Assembly (NCBI RefSeq): GCF_902497625.1
Contig: NZ_CABVGX010000017.1
Coordinates: forward strand, 44,428-108,427
Direction of reading: 5' to 3'
Source of the DNA: Pseudomonas fluorescens
GTDB lineage: Bacteria; Pseudomonadota; Gammaproteobacteria; Pseudomonadales; Pseudomonadaceae
DNA length: 64,000 nt
The position numbers were made by a program, and so were the translations under genes. Below the pieces are notes generated by a model. The model was not told the origin of the DNA and searched no databases. It saw nothing but the letters and a program-made list of their open reading frames with translations. Below, in pieces: positions 45,558-55,816 of the stretch (the stretch's first letter is position 1; the number at the start of each line of letters is the position of its first letter).

Positions 45558-46907
45558 ATGTCCAACCTGCTTGCCGACTGGCGCGACCGCCCGACTCATC
45601 GTCGGGTCTGGGCGCTGGCGGCCCCCATGATCCTCTCGAACATTTCCGTGCCGCTGGTGGCGCTGGTCGACAGTACCGTCATCGGTCACTTGCCGCACGC
45701 CCACCAATTGGGCGCCGTCGCGGTGGGTGCCAGCCTGTACACCTTTCTCGCCTGGGCGATGGGTTTTCTGCGCATGGGCTCAACCGGGTTTGCCGCTCAG
45801 GCTGCCGGGCGTGGCGACGGTGCGGCGTTACGGCAGATTCTCTTGCAAGGCTTGTTGCTGGCGATGGGCCTGGCGATTGTCTTGGGCGCGTTGGGAATTC
45901 CGCTGAGCGGTGTCGCACTGCACTTCATGCAACCGTCGGCAGAACTGGATCAACTGACGCGCGAATTTTTCCACACACGCCTGTTCGGCCTGCCGGCGGC
46001 GCTGGCCAGTTACGCGTTGGTCGGCTGGTTCCTCGGCACCCAGAACGCGCGGGCGCCGCTGGCGATCCTGCTGAGCACCAATCTGGTCAACATCGCACTC
46101 AATCTGTGGTTCGTGCTCGGGCTGGACTGGGGGGTGGTCGGTTCGGCCCGCGCCTCGGTGATCGCCGAGTGGACCGGCGCACTCATTGGCCTGCTGATGA
46201 CCCGCAAAGCCTTGCGCGCCTACCCCGGTCACATTGCCTGGGCCGCGCTGGCGCTGTGGCAGAGCTGGCGACCGCTGCTGGCAGTCAACCGCGACATCTT
46301 CATCCGCAGCTTGCTCTTGCAATCGGTGTTTTTCATGATCACCGTCCAAGGCGCGCGGCTGGGTGATGCAACCGTCGCCGCGAATGCTCTGCTACTTAAT
46401 GGCCTGCTGCTGACCGCCCATGCGCTCGACGGCCTGGCCCACGCTGTGGAAGCCTTGTGCGGTCACGCCATTGGCGCTCGCGACCGCGATGCGCTGCGGC
46501 GCTCGCTGGTGGTCGCCTGTGGCTGGTCACTGCTGGCGAGCCTGGGCTTCGCCGCGTTGTTTATGTTTGCCGGTCACCTGTTTATCGAGATGCAGACCGA
46601 CATCCAGAGCGTGCGCAATACGGCATTTGTCTACCTGCCCTACCTCGCCGTGCTGCCGCTAATCGCCGTCTGGAGTTATCTACTGGACGGTCTGTTCATC
46701 GGTGCCACCCGCGCCCGGGAAATGCGTAATGGCATGCTGCTGACGATGATTGTGCTGTTGCCGTTTGCCTGGGCGCTGCAAGGTCTGGGCAATCACGGCT
46801 TGTGGCTGACCTTCCTGCTGTTCATGGTGTTGCGCAGCCTGACCCTCGGCGCAATTGCCTGGCTGTTGCGCAACAATGATGGCTGGTTCTCCGGGCGCGC
46901 TCACTGA
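45558..46907 (+). CDS. MATE-family efflux transporter (DinF-like)
   Basis: A 449-residue twelve-TM MATE protein: RRVWALAAPMILSNISVPLV in TM1, VDSTVIGHLPHAHQLGAVAV between TM1 and TM2, and the mirrored second half starting at ALDGLAHAVEALCGHAIGAR, as typical of the DinF branch. ATG 45558 is preceded by AAGGAG (about 8 nt); an in-frame ATG lies at 45534 without one. It exports cationic or organic compounds with H+ or Na+. The gene end overlaps the end of the convergent DUF4123 gene by 7 nt. Confidence 0.92.
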   Translation: MSNLLADWRDRPTHRRVWALAAPMILSNISVPLVALVDSTVIGHLPHAHQLGAVAVGASLYTFLAWAMGFLRMGSTGFAAQAAGRGDGAALRQILLQGLLLAMGLAIVLGALGIPLSGVALHFMQPSAELDQLTREFFHTRLFGLPAALASYALVGWFLGTQNARAPLAILLSTNLVNIALNLWFVLGLDWGVVGSARASVIAEWTGALIGLLMTRKALRAYPGHIAWAALALWQSWRPLLAVNRDIFIRSLLLQSVFFMITVQGARLGDATVAANALLLNGLLLTAHALDGLAHAVEALCGHAIGARDRDALRRSLVVACGWSLLASLGFAALFMFAGHLFIEMQTDIQSVRNTAFVYLPYLAVLPLIAVWSYLLDGLFIGATRAREMRNGMLLTMIVLLPFAWALQGLGNHGLWLTFLLFMVLRSLTLGAIAWLLRNNDGWFSGRAH

Positions 46908-47686
46908 CTCTGGTCGTTTTGCCAGCGAATGCGCAGATTATCGAGGCGCTCCTGCTGAGTGCTACCGGACAGCGGCTGGCGCAGGGACCCGTGCGGAAAT
47001 TGCAGGCGCAGCCATAACCAGCCATCCAGTGCCGGCCGCTCTCTGAACCCCAGCGCCAGTCCTTCCTGAAGATGGTGCCAAAGGCTGGTGTAATCGACCT
47101 CGGTGGACTGCGACCATAGCCAGGCGTGGTGTTCCAGCAAGCAGGTCTGCAATTTCTCGCGCTGACGCTGGCTCAAGTCGGCCTCGACCGCCAGCGGCTG
47201 GACCATCAGGCCAGGATTGAGCAACTGCTGCCAGCCTTGACTGCCGATCGCGCGGTCGGCCCACGTGCCGCCAAACCACTGCAACTGTTTGATCGGCCCC
47301 AACCAGCGACTCAGCTCCATGGCATCGCAGGCATCGAAAAAATAACTGGCCGTGTTCGGATTGTAGTAACTCAACAATGCTCGATGATGCAGGCCGACGG
47401 TGACCGTCAACATGCGTTGCAGATGCTCGATCAATTGCCCGGCCGATGCGTCGCTGACCATCAGCAAACCACGCCAAACCTGCGCCTGACTAAAACACAG
47501 CTCGGCCAGTCCAGGACAACTGCGCAGGTCAACAAGGAAGGGCCCTTCGTCGCGTAGCGCATGCAGTTCGGTATTCTCGAACAACTTGAATCTGTGCGCG
47601 TGCGCGAACCTCTGCTGCAGTATCGCACTGGCGTGAGGAGCATTTGGAACGTCCAGCAATAGCCATTGCGCAGGCGCGCCGATCAT
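46901..47686 (-). CDS. DUF4123 (T6SS effector-adaptor) protein
   Basis: A 261-residue DUF4123 protein. From the ATG at 47686: APAQWLLLDVPNAPHASAIL, ELHALRDEGPFLVDLRSCPG, AGQLIEHLQRMLTVTVGLHH and ALLSYYNPNTASYFFDACDA follow the family pattern. DUF4123 proteins (TEC/TAP chaperones) load toxic effectors onto VgrG spikes. The ATG overlaps the vgrG stop by 4 nt (ATGA); an upstream in-frame ATG at 47779 would overlap vgrG by 97 nt. Unusually, no effector gene follows: the next gene is the convergent MATE transporter. Confidence 0.88.
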   Translation of the reverse strand: MIGAPAQWLLLDVPNAPHASAILQQRFAHAHRFKLFENTELHALRDEGPFLVDLRSCPGLAELCFSQAQVWRGLLMVSDASAGQLIEHLQRMLTVTVGLHHRALLSYYNPNTASYFFDACDAMELSRWLGPIKQLQWFGGTWADRAIGSQGWQQLLNPGLMVQPLAVEADLSQRQREKLQTCLLEHHAWLWSQSTEVDYTSLWHHLQEGLALGFRERPALDGWLWLRLQFPHGSLRQPLSGSTQQERLDNLRIRWQNDQSQ

Positions 47687-48999
47687 GCCGCACCGCTCGA
47701 GCCGAATCGCGTCGCCGCACGACAGGCACAGAGGGTTTCCTGGCAATGATTGAAGCTGCCACCGCCGGGCATCAGGCATAACAACAACAAGGGCTCACCT
47801 GTTCGCAACAGTTGCAGAATGCCCTCGACGGGTAGCGGCACTTCAGGCGAAAGCGGGGCAGCATCATTTTCAATCTTCGGCGGCGTGTGCAGAACACCAC
47901 TGATCAATGGCTTGTCCGGATCCCCTTCGATGAAACTCACCACTACTTCGGTGCCTTCACTCAACTGCGCGATAGCCGGACTGTCCAGCTCTGAAGACAC
48001 GGGCAGCCAACAATGGCTCGGCGCTGCACCTTCGCCCTGATAAAGCCAGTCAAACTGTACAGCGACAGGTCGCAAGGAATCCGGCCGAGACTCATCGACG
48101 TCGACAACCCACGCCCGTTGCAAGCAGTGCATGCGAGGCTTCGCGACGTTGCCTGCCGAGACGAATGAAGCGTCCCGGCAAATCGCACGAAACTGATTGG
48201 AGTAGGGTTTAAATGGGTCCTGACTGCCAAGATGCTCGACCTGGGTCAGCATCCACAGATGATTCCACTCGGCGACCGGATGTCCGCACAACCGCATCAG
48301 CTGACCGCTGCGCAGTGTCGCCACATCGGTATGACCTTCGGCGCTATGCCCGGATGGCTCACTCACCTGCCGCTTGAATTGGCGAACTGCCGGCGGCTCG
48401 CATTCAGTGTCGAACCTGACCGCATCGATCAAGGGCAGATGCCCGTCCCCATCACCGAAGACTACGCAGTGCCGACTGGCGCTGTGTTCGAAGTGGTATT
48501 GGATACGCTCCTGAGCGCACAAACGCTGGAGAAACTGCAGATCTGATTCCCTGTACTGCGTACAGAAGTCTCGTGGCGCATAATCCCCGTTCAGCTCGAA
48601 GCGCCGATTCCGCCCAGTAATGCCATGCTCCTTGAGCACCTGATCAAGAATCTGCGGCACCGAGCGGGCACTGAAGATCCGCTGGCTGAAGCGCTGGGAC
48701 AGGCACGCCAGCCTCGGTCGCAGCTGCACCTGACACAACCGGCTGCTCTGGCCATAGTCGCGCTGAACCAGCTCATGTAATTGTCCGTGGAAGAAGCTCT
48801 GCTGAGCTTCGATATGCAAAACTGCGGATCGGAACAACAAGCTGGCAAGGTCGAGAGCAGGGTCATCGATCAACAGATCCACGTCGAACACAAAAGGTTC
48901 GTTGAGCGCTTCTGTACCGGTAAAGGCCAGGACTTCGAACGGGTCGGGCAGACCGGCTACATCCAGACGAAATGAAGGTTCGCGGACTGGATCGAACAT
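47683..48999 (-). CDS. vgrG: short VgrG type VI secretion spike protein
   Basis: A 438-residue VgrG. The gp27-like part opens RLDVAGLPDPFEVLAFTGTE and includes ARSVPQILDQVLKEHGI and QYRESDLQFLQRLCAQERIQ. The gp5-like OB region has WVVDVDESRPDSLRPVAVQF and VVVSFIEGDPDKPLISGVLH. Typical VgrGs continue for 150 or more residues in a beta-helix needle; here the chain ends after a short tail with a Cys/His cluster (FNHCQETLCACRAA). ATG 48999 is used; the frame also opens at a TTG two codons earlier. It is orphan from any T6SS core cluster in view. Whether the short form is functional is uncertain. Confidence 0.88.
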   Translation of the reverse strand: MFDPVREPSFRLDVAGLPDPFEVLAFTGTEALNEPFVFDVDLLIDDPALDLASLLFRSAVLHIEAQQSFFHGQLHELVQRDYGQSSRLCQVQLRPRLACLSQRFSQRIFSARSVPQILDQVLKEHGITGRNRRFELNGDYAPRDFCTQYRESDLQFLQRLCAQERIQYHFEHSASRHCVVFGDGDGHLPLIDAVRFDTECEPPAVRQFKRQVSEPSGHSAEGHTDVATLRSGQLMRLCGHPVAEWNHLWMLTQVEHLGSQDPFKPYSNQFRAICRDASFVSAGNVAKPRMHCLQRAWVVDVDESRPDSLRPVAVQFDWLYQGEGAAPSHCWLPVSSELDSPAIAQLSEGTEVVVSFIEGDPDKPLISGVLHTPPKIENDAAPLSPEVPLPVEGILQLLRTGEPLLLLCLMPGGGSFNHCQETLCACRAATRFGSSGAA

Positions 49000-49232
49000 C
49001 GGCAATTCTCTACAGGAGGGGCGGTCGGGGATTTTCGCCGAGAGCCATGACCGAGTAGAGGGCCGAAGTACAACTTAGGAAACGGCCTACGACAAATGCA
49101 GACCATATGACTTTTATAGCCAGGAGAGCGGTGTATTTCGCAGGCAAATAAAGAACCATCCCACCGAGTCGCCTGAAAAATCCGCAGGGCGCGGTACATT
49201 TTCAGACAACCCGGTGTAGACGGAGGCCTACC

Positions 49233-51146
49233 TCAGGAAGACAGGTAAGAGGAACGAGTCAGGCCCAGGCGCAATGCATCGAGGAATTGAGTACGTTCGG
49301 CCGCCGTGATGCGTGCGCTGGCACACTTGTCGCGGTAATGAGTCATCAACTCTTCCGGCGACAAATGCACGTAACGCAGCATGTCTTCAATGGTGTCGTG
49401 GGTTTCGATGCCCGCGTGGTACACACTGCCATCGGCATTCTGGTAGATGTTCACCGAATCGGTGTCACCGAACAGGTTATGCATGTCGCCGAGAATCTCC
49501 TGGTAGGCGCCGACCAGGAAGATGCCCAGCAGATAGTCCTCGCCCTCATTCAGGCTGTGCACCGGCAGGCTGGTCTCGATGCTCTGCTCGTCGACGTATT
49601 GCTTTATCTTGCCGTCGGAGTCGCAGGTCAGGTCCTGCAGTACTGCGCGGCGCAGCGGCTCTTCATCGAGACGGTGCAGCGGCAGGATCGGCAGGACCTG
49701 GCCGATCGCCCAGGTGTCCGGCAGGCTCTGGAACACCGAGAAGTTGCAAATGTATTTGTCGGCGAGCTTGTCGTTGAGTTCGTCGAGCACCTGACGGTGC
49801 GAACGCTGACGCGCCTTCAACGAGTTGTGCAGACGACGGCACACGGCGAAGTAGCATTGTTCCGCCAGCGCTTTTTCGGCCAGGGTCAGCTTGCCGTCGG
49901 CATACTGGGTGGCGACATCGCTCATGTAGTGCGTGGCGCGCCAGTAGGTTTCGGTGACCATCTCGATGTCGGTCGGGCCCAGCAGATCCACCAGCCATTG
50001 CACGGTTTCCGGCAGCGCTTCCTTGTTCTCGATCTGCGGCACGTCGTCGTTGTGCTTTTCCACGTCGGTGACCTGCACCACCAGCATGGCGTGGTGCGCG
50101 GTCAGCGAACGGCCGCTCTCGGAGAAGATGTTCGGATGCGGCAGGCTCTGCGCATCGCAGAATTCCTTGAGCATCCCGACCACGACACCGGCGTAATCGT
50201 CCATGTCGTAGTTGATCGAGCTGGCATTGCGCGAGTGGGTGCCGTCGTAGTCGACACCCAGACCGCCGCCCACGTCGATGTGATCGACCGGCAGGCCGAG
50301 GTTGCGCAGTTCTCCGTAGTAACGAATCGCTTCCTTGAAGCCGTGCTGGTAGTCGGCCAGGTTGGCGATCTGCGACCCCATGTGGAAGTGCAGCAGGCGA
50401 ATGCCCTGATCGAGGCCCGCCGCGCGGAAGCGCTCGACTACCGACAGCAACTGCGCCGCCGAAAGACCGAACTTGGATTTTTCACCGCCGGTGTCTGCCC
50501 ACTTGCTGGACGCCAGGGACGACAGGCGCACGCGCAGGCCTACCTGAGGCTTGACCTTCAGCGAGGCGGCTTCTTCGATCACCAGCTCTACTTCGGACTC
50601 TTTCTCGATCACGATGAACACGTTGTGACCGAGTTTCTGGCCCATCAGCGCGAGGCGTATGAACTCGCGGTCCTTGTAACCGTTGCAGACGATGGTCCCG
50701 CCTTTTGGCGCCAGCGCCAGTACGGCCAGCAGCTCGGGCTTGGAGCCGGCTTCCAGACCGATGGAAACGTTTTGGGTGGCAATGATGTTTTCGATCACCG
50801 CTTCCTGCTGGTTCACTTTGATCGGGTACAGCGCGGTGTACTTGCTCTGGTACTCCAGGCGCTCGATGTTCGCATCGAACGCGCCGGTCAGCTGACGCAC
50901 GCGGTCTTGCAGGATATCCGGGAAACGTACGAGCAACGGCAAGGACAAGCCGCTCTTGCGCAACTGGTCGACTTGCTCGAACAGGTCGATCGGCGAACTG
51001 GCCGGACCGTTCGGACGAACTTCGACGCGACCGGCGTCATTGATCGCGAAATACCCGGCCCCCCAATGGCGGATCCCGTAAACACTGCGGCTGTCCGCAA
51101 CTGTCCATTGGCTGCCATCGTCTTTGCGTGTGCGTCGTACGGACAT
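49233..51146 (-). CDS. speA: biosynthetic arginine decarboxylase
   Basis: A 637-residue PLP enzyme of the fold III (alanine-racemase/ODC-like) arginine decarboxylase family. [16 protein letters not shown] carries the PLP lysine, [20 protein letters not shown] and [20 protein letters not shown] bind the phosphate, and [11 protein letters not shown] lines the active site. It converts arginine to agmatine for putrescine/spermidine synthesis. Length matches E. coli SpeA (about 650). Core gene, monocistronic. Confidence 0.97.
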   Translation of the reverse strand: MSVRRTRKDDGSQWTVADSRSVYGIRHWGAGYFAINDAGRVEVRPNGPASSPIDLFEQVDQLRKSGLSLPLLVRFPDILQDRVRQLTGAFDANIERLEYQSKYTALYPIKVNQQEAVIENIIATQNVSIGLEAGSKPELLAVLALAPKGGTIVCNGYKDREFIRLALMGQKLGHNVFIVIEKESEVELVIEEAASLKVKPQVGLRVRLSSLASSKWADTGGEKSKFGLSAAQLLSVVERFRAAGLDQGIRLLHFHMGSQIANLADYQHGFKEAIRYYGELRNLGLPVDHIDVGGGLGVDYDGTHSRNASSINYDMDDYAGVVVGMLKEFCDAQSLPHPNIFSESGRSLTAHHAMLVVQVTDVEKHNDDVPQIENKEALPETVQWLVDLLGPTDIEMVTETYWRATHYMSDVATQYADGKLTLAEKALAEQCYFAVCRRLHNSLKARQRSHRQVLDELNDKLADKYICNFSVFQSLPDTWAIGQVLPILPLHRLDEEPLRRAVLQDLTCDSDGKIKQYVDEQSIETSLPVHSLNEGEDYLLGIFLVGAYQEILGDMHNLFGDTDSVNIYQNADGSVYHAGIETHDTIEDMLRYVHLSPEELMTHYRDKCASARITAAERTQFLDALRLGLTRSSYLSS

Positions 51147-51283
51147 TGAAGTCCCCTATAAATAAAGTCATAGAGCGTCACCTGGGTTCAGGCTGGCGCA
51201 GTCTAAAGAGTGTAAATGACGGTTCGTCAACGAGGGGGTAGACCTCGCTGACCGCAGTGAGTTTAGAAACCGGTCAGAACAGG

Positions 51284-51357
51284 CTCTGTGAAAACCATGT
51301 AGGCGACACCAGACCTGCTGTCAGGACCGGGTCGAGCCGAGGGTGGTTTTCACAGAG
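51284..51357. repeat. 14-bp perfect inverted repeat with 46-nt centre
   Basis: CTCTGTGAAAACCA (51284-51297) and TGGTTTTCACAGAG (51344-51357) between the speA promoter side and the end of the leftward yciH gene. The inner 46 nt contains CAGGACC and similar short self-complementary bits. It may act as the yciH terminator, a small RNA or a REP-like element. Confidence 0.75.
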
Positions 51358-51361
51358 ACGG

Positions 51362-51733
51362 CTAGCCGCCGGACTTCTTCGCCTTGAAACCGAGTTTGAT
51401 CAACTCGCCCAGCAAAAGCTCGACATGATCGCCCTGGATTTCGATGATGCCGTCTTTCAACGCGCCACCGGTGCCGCAACGCTTCTTCAACGTGGTGGCC
51501 AGTTCCTTGAGCGCGTCTTCGGCCAATGGCACGCCGGTGATGGTGGTCACCGTCTTGCCGCCTCGGCCCTTGCTTTCGCGACGCACGCGAGCAATGCCAT
51601 CACCGGACGGGATCAGTGTCTGTTTGCAGATGCAGGCATCCACCGGTTTGCTGCAATCGGGGCAATGCCGACCTGCGTCGGTAGAAAATACCAGGCCACC
51701 AAGGGCGGCGAAGGATGCGGCTTTTTTGGCCAC
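51362..51733 (-). CDS. yciH: SUI1/eIF1-like translation factor YciH
   Basis: A 123-residue protein. N-terminal zinc-ribbon-like segment HCPDCSKPVDACICK, then the SUI1 fold: RESKGRGGKTVTTITGVPLA and KKRCGTGGALKDGIIEIQGD. It starts with a GTG at 51733 (VAKKAASFAALGG) preceded by AGAGGA at 7 nt; an in-frame ATG further upstream (51799) lacks a ribosome-binding site and would add atypical residues. Homologues of eIF1 in bacteria influence start-codon fidelity; the role in Pseudomonas is not well known. Gene order with speA is as in P. aeruginosa. Confidence 0.93.
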   Translation of the reverse strand: MAKKAASFAALGGLVFSTDAGRHCPDCSKPVDACICKQTLIPSGDGIARVRRESKGRGGKTVTTITGVPLAEDALKELATTLKKRCGTGGALKDGIIEIQGDHVELLLGELIKLGFKAKKSGG

Positions 51734-51837
51734 CGGCAATCCTCTTGGGAGGACAAAGACTGGTCGCGGCCACTGGGGCCATCGACCGCGAAGCCCCACT
51801 CAGGCAGGGGCAGCGCTACCGAACCGAAAAACACCGC

Positions 51838-51931
51838 GTAGGAGCTGTCGAGTGCAACGAGGCTGCGATCCTTTGACTGACGATGATCAAGATCAAAAGA
51901 TCGCAGCCTCGTTGCACTCGACAGCTCCTAC
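51838..51931. repeat. 33-bp perfect inverted repeat (REPIN-like)
   Basis: Arms 51838-51870 and 51899-51931 are exact complements (outer end GTAGGAGCTGTCGAG..., inner end ...GGCTGCGATC), with a 28-nt centre. The arm sequence belongs to a class of repeated palindromes frequent in P. fluorescens-type genomes, distinct from the GTGGGAGC REPs elsewhere in this window. Confidence 0.9.
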
Positions 51932-52017
51932 GACGCGTACAACCGCTGGTTCAGCTTGAAAAGGTCGCGCAGTGTAACGGCAAAAACGCTGATTGCTAAG
52001 AGCCAATCAGCGCCAAT

Positions 52018-52575
52018 TCATGGCTGTTTTGCGACGCCATCCCCACAGGCGCGCAGATAGCGCTGCAACGCGGCCAGAGAGTCCGGGCAATAGGGCTTTT
52101 GCTGGATGTCGAGCATGACCTGATCGACTGGAATAAAGCGCGCTTCCAGCACTTCTTCCGGCTGCAGGATCAAGGGGCCATCCCACACCGCCGAAAAGGC
52201 TGAACACCAGAGTCGATTGCCCGTATCTTCGAAATAGAAATGATCGTGAGCGGCCAGTTCCACACCGCTCACTCCCAGTTCTTCTTCCAGCTCCCGGGCG
52301 GCCGATTCCGCGTACGTTTCAGTCGCGAGCACCATGCCACCCGCCGCCACGTCCCAGTAGCCCGGGTAGATCGCCTTACTCAAGGTTCGGCGATGAACAC
52401 AGAGCTCACCCGCCGAGTTGAACAACATGATGTACGTGCCGCGCCCGATCAGCCCACGTTCGCGCAAATCGGAGCGGACCAGAGCGCCAAGCAGGTTGTC
52501 GTGCTCGTCCACCCAGGCAATTTGCTCGCCGTCCGAGGCCGCGCGGTGAGCAACCTCGCTCGCATTATCGACCAT
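52018..52575 (-). CDS. Nudix hydrolase (YfcD-like)
   Basis: A 185-residue Nudix protein with the box AGGMVLATETYAESAARELE followed by EELGV (GX5EX7REUXEEXGU satisfied). It is of the IDI-like branch: GRGTYIMLFNSAGELCVHRR and KAIYPGYWDVAAGG. It probably hydrolyses a nucleoside diphosphate derivative; substrate unknown. It is followed upstream by the DUF2333 gene with a 3-nt gap, so the two are co-transcribed, as in P. aeruginosa. Confidence 0.93.
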   Translation of the reverse strand: MVDNASEVAHRAASDGEQIAWVDEHDNLLGALVRSDLRERGLIGRGTYIMLFNSAGELCVHRRTLSKAIYPGYWDVAAGGMVLATETYAESAARELEEELGVSGVELAAHDHFYFEDTGNRLWCSAFSAVWDGPLILQPEEVLEARFIPVDQVMLDIQQKPYCPDSLAALQRYLRACGDGVAKQP

Positions 52576-52578
52576 GAC

Positions 52579-53646
52579 TCAGCCCTGATTGAGCAGCTGA
52601 CGCAAATCGATCACTGCCGCGTTGGCCCGGGAAATGTAATTGGCCATGACCAGCGAATGGTTAGCCAGCACGCCGAAGCCGCTGCCATTGAGAATCATCG
52701 GACTCCAGACCGGCTCTTGCGATGCTTCGAGCTCACGGATGATCTGACGCACGCTGACCGTGGCGTTTTTCTTCGCCAGCACATCGGCGAAATCGACTTC
52801 AATGGCGCGCAGCAAATGAGACAACGCCCAGGCCTGACCGCGAGCTTCGTAGAACACGTTGTCGATCTGCATCCACGGGGTTTCGACGATTTCCTCGTCC
52901 ACCTGCGGTACTTCACCCGGCGCAACCACTTCGGTTTTCAGCGCAGTATTGAGTTTCACCCGGCCAACGCTGGCGGACAGCCGCTGCGACAGCGAACCCA
53001 GACGGGTGCCGACGTCGCCGAGCCAGTTGTTGAGGTTGTCGGCGCGAGCGTAAAACAGCGCGTTTTTTTGCGAAGGGTCGGACAGACGCGCCTGATAGCG
53101 GCTCAGCGACTTGATGCCTTCCTGATATTCCGACTCACTGGATGGCAACACCCAGCTCTTGTTGTCAAAGTTGAAACGCGGCTCGGCCTTGGCCAGATCG
53201 CCGTCTTCTGCCGACTGCGATTGCGAGCGGGCGAAGTCTTTACGCAGGGCGCGGGTCAAGTCACGCACCTGGACCAGCACGCCATATTCCCAGCTAGGTG
53301 TATTGTCCATCCACAAGCCAGGCGGGAAACGGTCGTTGGAAATGTAGCCGCCCGGTTTGGTCAGCAAGGTATCGGCGACAGTCTTGAGCGTTTCGACCGT
53401 GGTATAGCCAATGACCATCTGCTTGCCTTCACGCTCGGCCGCCACTTGCGCGTTCTGCTGAACCGGGAATAGCGCCGGCTCCTGGCTCCAGTACCAGCCG
53501 AGCGCAATGGTCACCAACAGAAAAAGGCCGATCAGCGTAGCCAGCGCCCGGCTGAACAACAGGCCGCCGACGTAACTGCGGGTGGCCGACTTAGGTTCGG
53601 CGGCACGTTCAGGCGCGCTGCCCGCGCGGTTCTTCCAGTCCAGCAT
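52579..53646 (-). CDS. DUF2333 membrane-anchored protein
   Basis: A 355-residue protein with one N-terminal membrane segment (ALATLIGLFLLVTIALGWYW) and a large periplasmic helical domain (PGGYISNDRFPPGLWMDNTP is typical of DUF2333). ATG 53646 (MLDWKNRAG) has AAGGAT 7 nt upstream; the frame opens further up at 53688. Co-transcribed with the Nudix gene. Family function unknown, conserved in gammaproteobacteria, where it accompanies this neighbourhood. Confidence 0.9.
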   Translation of the reverse strand: MLDWKNRAGSAPERAAEPKSATRSYVGGLLFSRALATLIGLFLLVTIALGWYWSQEPALFPVQQNAQVAAEREGKQMVIGYTTVETLKTVADTLLTKPGGYISNDRFPPGLWMDNTPSWEYGVLVQVRDLTRALRKDFARSQSQSAEDGDLAKAEPRFNFDNKSWVLPSSESEYQEGIKSLSRYQARLSDPSQKNALFYARADNLNNWLGDVGTRLGSLSQRLSASVGRVKLNTALKTEVVAPGEVPQVDEEIVETPWMQIDNVFYEARGQAWALSHLLRAIEVDFADVLAKKNATVSVRQIIRELEASQEPVWSPMILNGSGFGVLANHSLVMANYISRANAAVIDLRQLLNQG

Positions 53647-54093
53647 GGCGGTATCCTTTCGATCACTTGAGTTCATCGGTTCGACCACAACCCTACGCCA
53701 TCGTGCCTCGTTAAACGCGCATTAAATCTGCGCAACGCGCCGCACGACCGCAGGGTGCAAGAGCAACTATAAAGGAAGGAGAGCCCTTTGTAGCGGCTGG
53801 CGAAGACAAGGGCCACGATCGGACGTCCGTTTGCGCAGCAGTCGCCACCTCCACATTGGGTTTGGCTGATACAACGGATTCGCTGATTTTGCGACTGCTT
53901 CGCAGCCGGACGCGGGCTCCGCCAGATGCTACTGGCATGACGCTTCGACGAGGAGCACATCAGACTGACCGGTCATAAACTGAATGACGTCGCTCCGCAC
54001 TTAATTGACGGACGACACTGATGCCAATCGAAAGAGATGCTAGCATAGAGCCACCAGTCAAACTCAGCATGCACCCTACTCAGTAGTCAGGAT
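53647..54093. other. divergent promoter region between DUF2333 and gcbA
   Basis: About 450 nt, no gene. It contains degenerate REP-like fragments (for example CGACTGCTTCGCAGCC at about 53894) and the promoters of both flanking genes, which I could not resolve. Confidence 0.45.
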
Positions 54094-55764
54094 ATGACCG
54101 AGCCAGAAGACCCCAGCCGTGAGCGCCTCAAGCACCACTTTGCCCAGCGGGTAATTCATCAGGCACGTCAGATTCTTGAGATTTGGCAGCGTCTGCAGCG
54201 CAGCGAATGGTCCAGCACCGACCTGTCCGAACTCAGCGAGGCCAATGTGCGCTTGGGCCGCTTCGCCGAGCGTTTCGAGCAACCGGAGCATAGTGAGCTG
54301 GCGGGGCATATCGGTCAGTCGCTGGAAGCGATCGAGGCCAACCGTGGGCGCCTGAGCAGCGCGCTCATTACTGATCTCAATCGGCTGATGCAGCGCCTTT
54401 CGCGCACGGGGCTGCGCCATGGTGATCAGTTGGAGCAGACGCTCCTGCCGCCACTGCGAAAGCCGGTCTACGTGATGCTGCAGGATCATGAGCGGGCCGA
54501 GAGGCTGGCCAAGCAACTCGAATTCTTCGGCCTCAGCGCGCAGTCACTCGACAGCGTGGCCGCGTTTCGCTCAGCGATGGTCGAGCGTTTACCTGCAGCG
54601 ATTGTCATGGACGTCGATTTCAGCGGTGCCGGCGTCGGGCTGCAACTCGCCGCCCAAGCCCAGATCGGACTTGACGAACCCTTGCCCCTGCTGTTTTTCA
54701 GCCTGCTCGAAACCGACACCCCGACCCGCCTCGCCGCTGTGCGCGCCGGCGGCCAGGAGTTCCTGACCGGCACCCTCGAAGCGTCGAGCCTGCTGGAGAA
54801 GATCGAAGTCCTGACCTGCGTTGCCCAGTACGAACCTTATAAAGTGCTGATCATCGACGATTCGCGCGCTCAAGCCATGCACACCGAGCGCCTGCTCAAC
54901 AGCGCCGGGATCGTCACGCGGACCTTGATCGAGCCGATCCAGGCGATGGCCGAACTCGCCGATTTCCAGCCCGACCTGATCATTCTCGATATGTACATGC
55001 CCGCTTGCACCGGCACCGAACTGGCCAAGGTCATCCGGCATAACGATCGTTATGTCAGCGTGCCGATCATTTATCTGTCCGCTGAAGACGATCTGGACAA
55101 GCAGCTCGACGCCATGAGCGAGGGTGGTGACGACTTCCTGACCAAACCGATCAAGCCCCGCCACCTGATCACCACCGTGCGTAACCGTGCGGCGCGGGCG
55201 CGCAACCTGAAGGCTCGAATGGTCCGCGACAGCCTGACCGGTCTGTACAACCACACGCACATCCTGCAATTGCTCGAAGACTGCAGCTTCCGCTCACGTC
55301 GCGAGGGCAAGCCGCTGAGTTTTGCGATGCTCGACATCGACCATTTCAAACGGGTCAACGACAGCCACGGCCACCCCATGGGCGATCGGGTGATCAAAAG
55401 CCTGGCGCTGTTTCTCAAACAGCGTTTGCGCAAGACCGATTTCATTGGCCGCTACGGCGGCGAAGAATTCGCTATCGTCATGCCCGATACCGATATCGAA
55501 GCAGCCTATAACGTTCTGGACGAGATCCGTCAGCGCTTTGCCGAAATTCATTACCCGGCCCAGCCGCAGGATCTCTGGTGCACCTTCAGCGCCGGGGTCG
55601 TCGAGCTGAATGACGTCTCCGACGGCCTGATGATGGCCAGTATGGCGGATGAGGCGCTGTACCGCGCCAAGCACGCCGGACGAAACCGGATCCATGCCGC
55701 ACAAGCATCAAAGCAAAGTGCCACCTTTTCATCGGAATCGACCCGTTCGGTCATAACGCTGTAA
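54094..55764 (+). CDS. gcbA: diguanylate cyclase GcbA with two receiver-like domains
   Basis: A 556-residue protein: an N-terminal helical region, a degenerate REC-like domain (residues about 125-240, [20 protein letters not shown]), a canonical REC domain ([19 protein letters not shown]; phosphoacceptor Asp in [20 protein letters not shown]), then GGDEF ([14 protein letters not shown]; active-site GGEEF in [13 protein letters not shown]). It matches PA4843/GcbA, which makes c-di-GMP and promotes surface attachment in P. fluorescens and dispersion control in P. aeruginosa. Gene order with the next chemoreceptor and dsbD is conserved. Confidence 0.94.
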   Translation: MTEPEDPSRERLKHHFAQRVIHQARQILEIWQRLQRSEWSSTDLSELSEANVRLGRFAERFEQPEHSELAGHIGQSLEAIEANRGRLSSALITDLNRLMQRLSRTGLRHGDQLEQTLLPPLRKPVYVMLQDHERAERLAKQLEFFGLSAQSLDSVAAFRSAMVERLPAAIVMDVDFSGAGVGLQLAAQAQIGLDEPLPLLFFSLLETDTPTRLAAVRAGGQEFLTGTLEASSLLEKIEVLTCVAQYEPYKVLIIDDSRAQAMHTERLLNSAGIVTRTLIEPIQAMAELADFQPDLIILDMYMPACTGTELAKVIRHNDRYVSVPIIYLSAEDDLDKQLDAMSEGGDDFLTKPIKPRHLITTVRNRAARARNLKARMVRDSLTGLYNHTHILQLLEDCSFRSRREGKPLSFAMLDIDHFKRVNDSHGHPMGDRVIKSLALFLKQRLRKTDFIGRYGGEEFAIVMPDTDIEAAYNVLDEIRQRFAEIHYPAQPQDLWCTFSAGVVELNDVSDGLMMASMADEALYRAKHAGRNRIHAAQASKQSATFSSESTRSVITL

Positions 55765-55816
55765 TACAAACGCAATAACTTCAGGCGCTTACCACTCTGC
55801 CGTTGGTAGTCCCGCA

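Noticed and set aside
49287..51149. 620-codon open frame antisense to speA
   Set aside because: Shadow frame; the arginine decarboxylase on the other strand is unambiguous.
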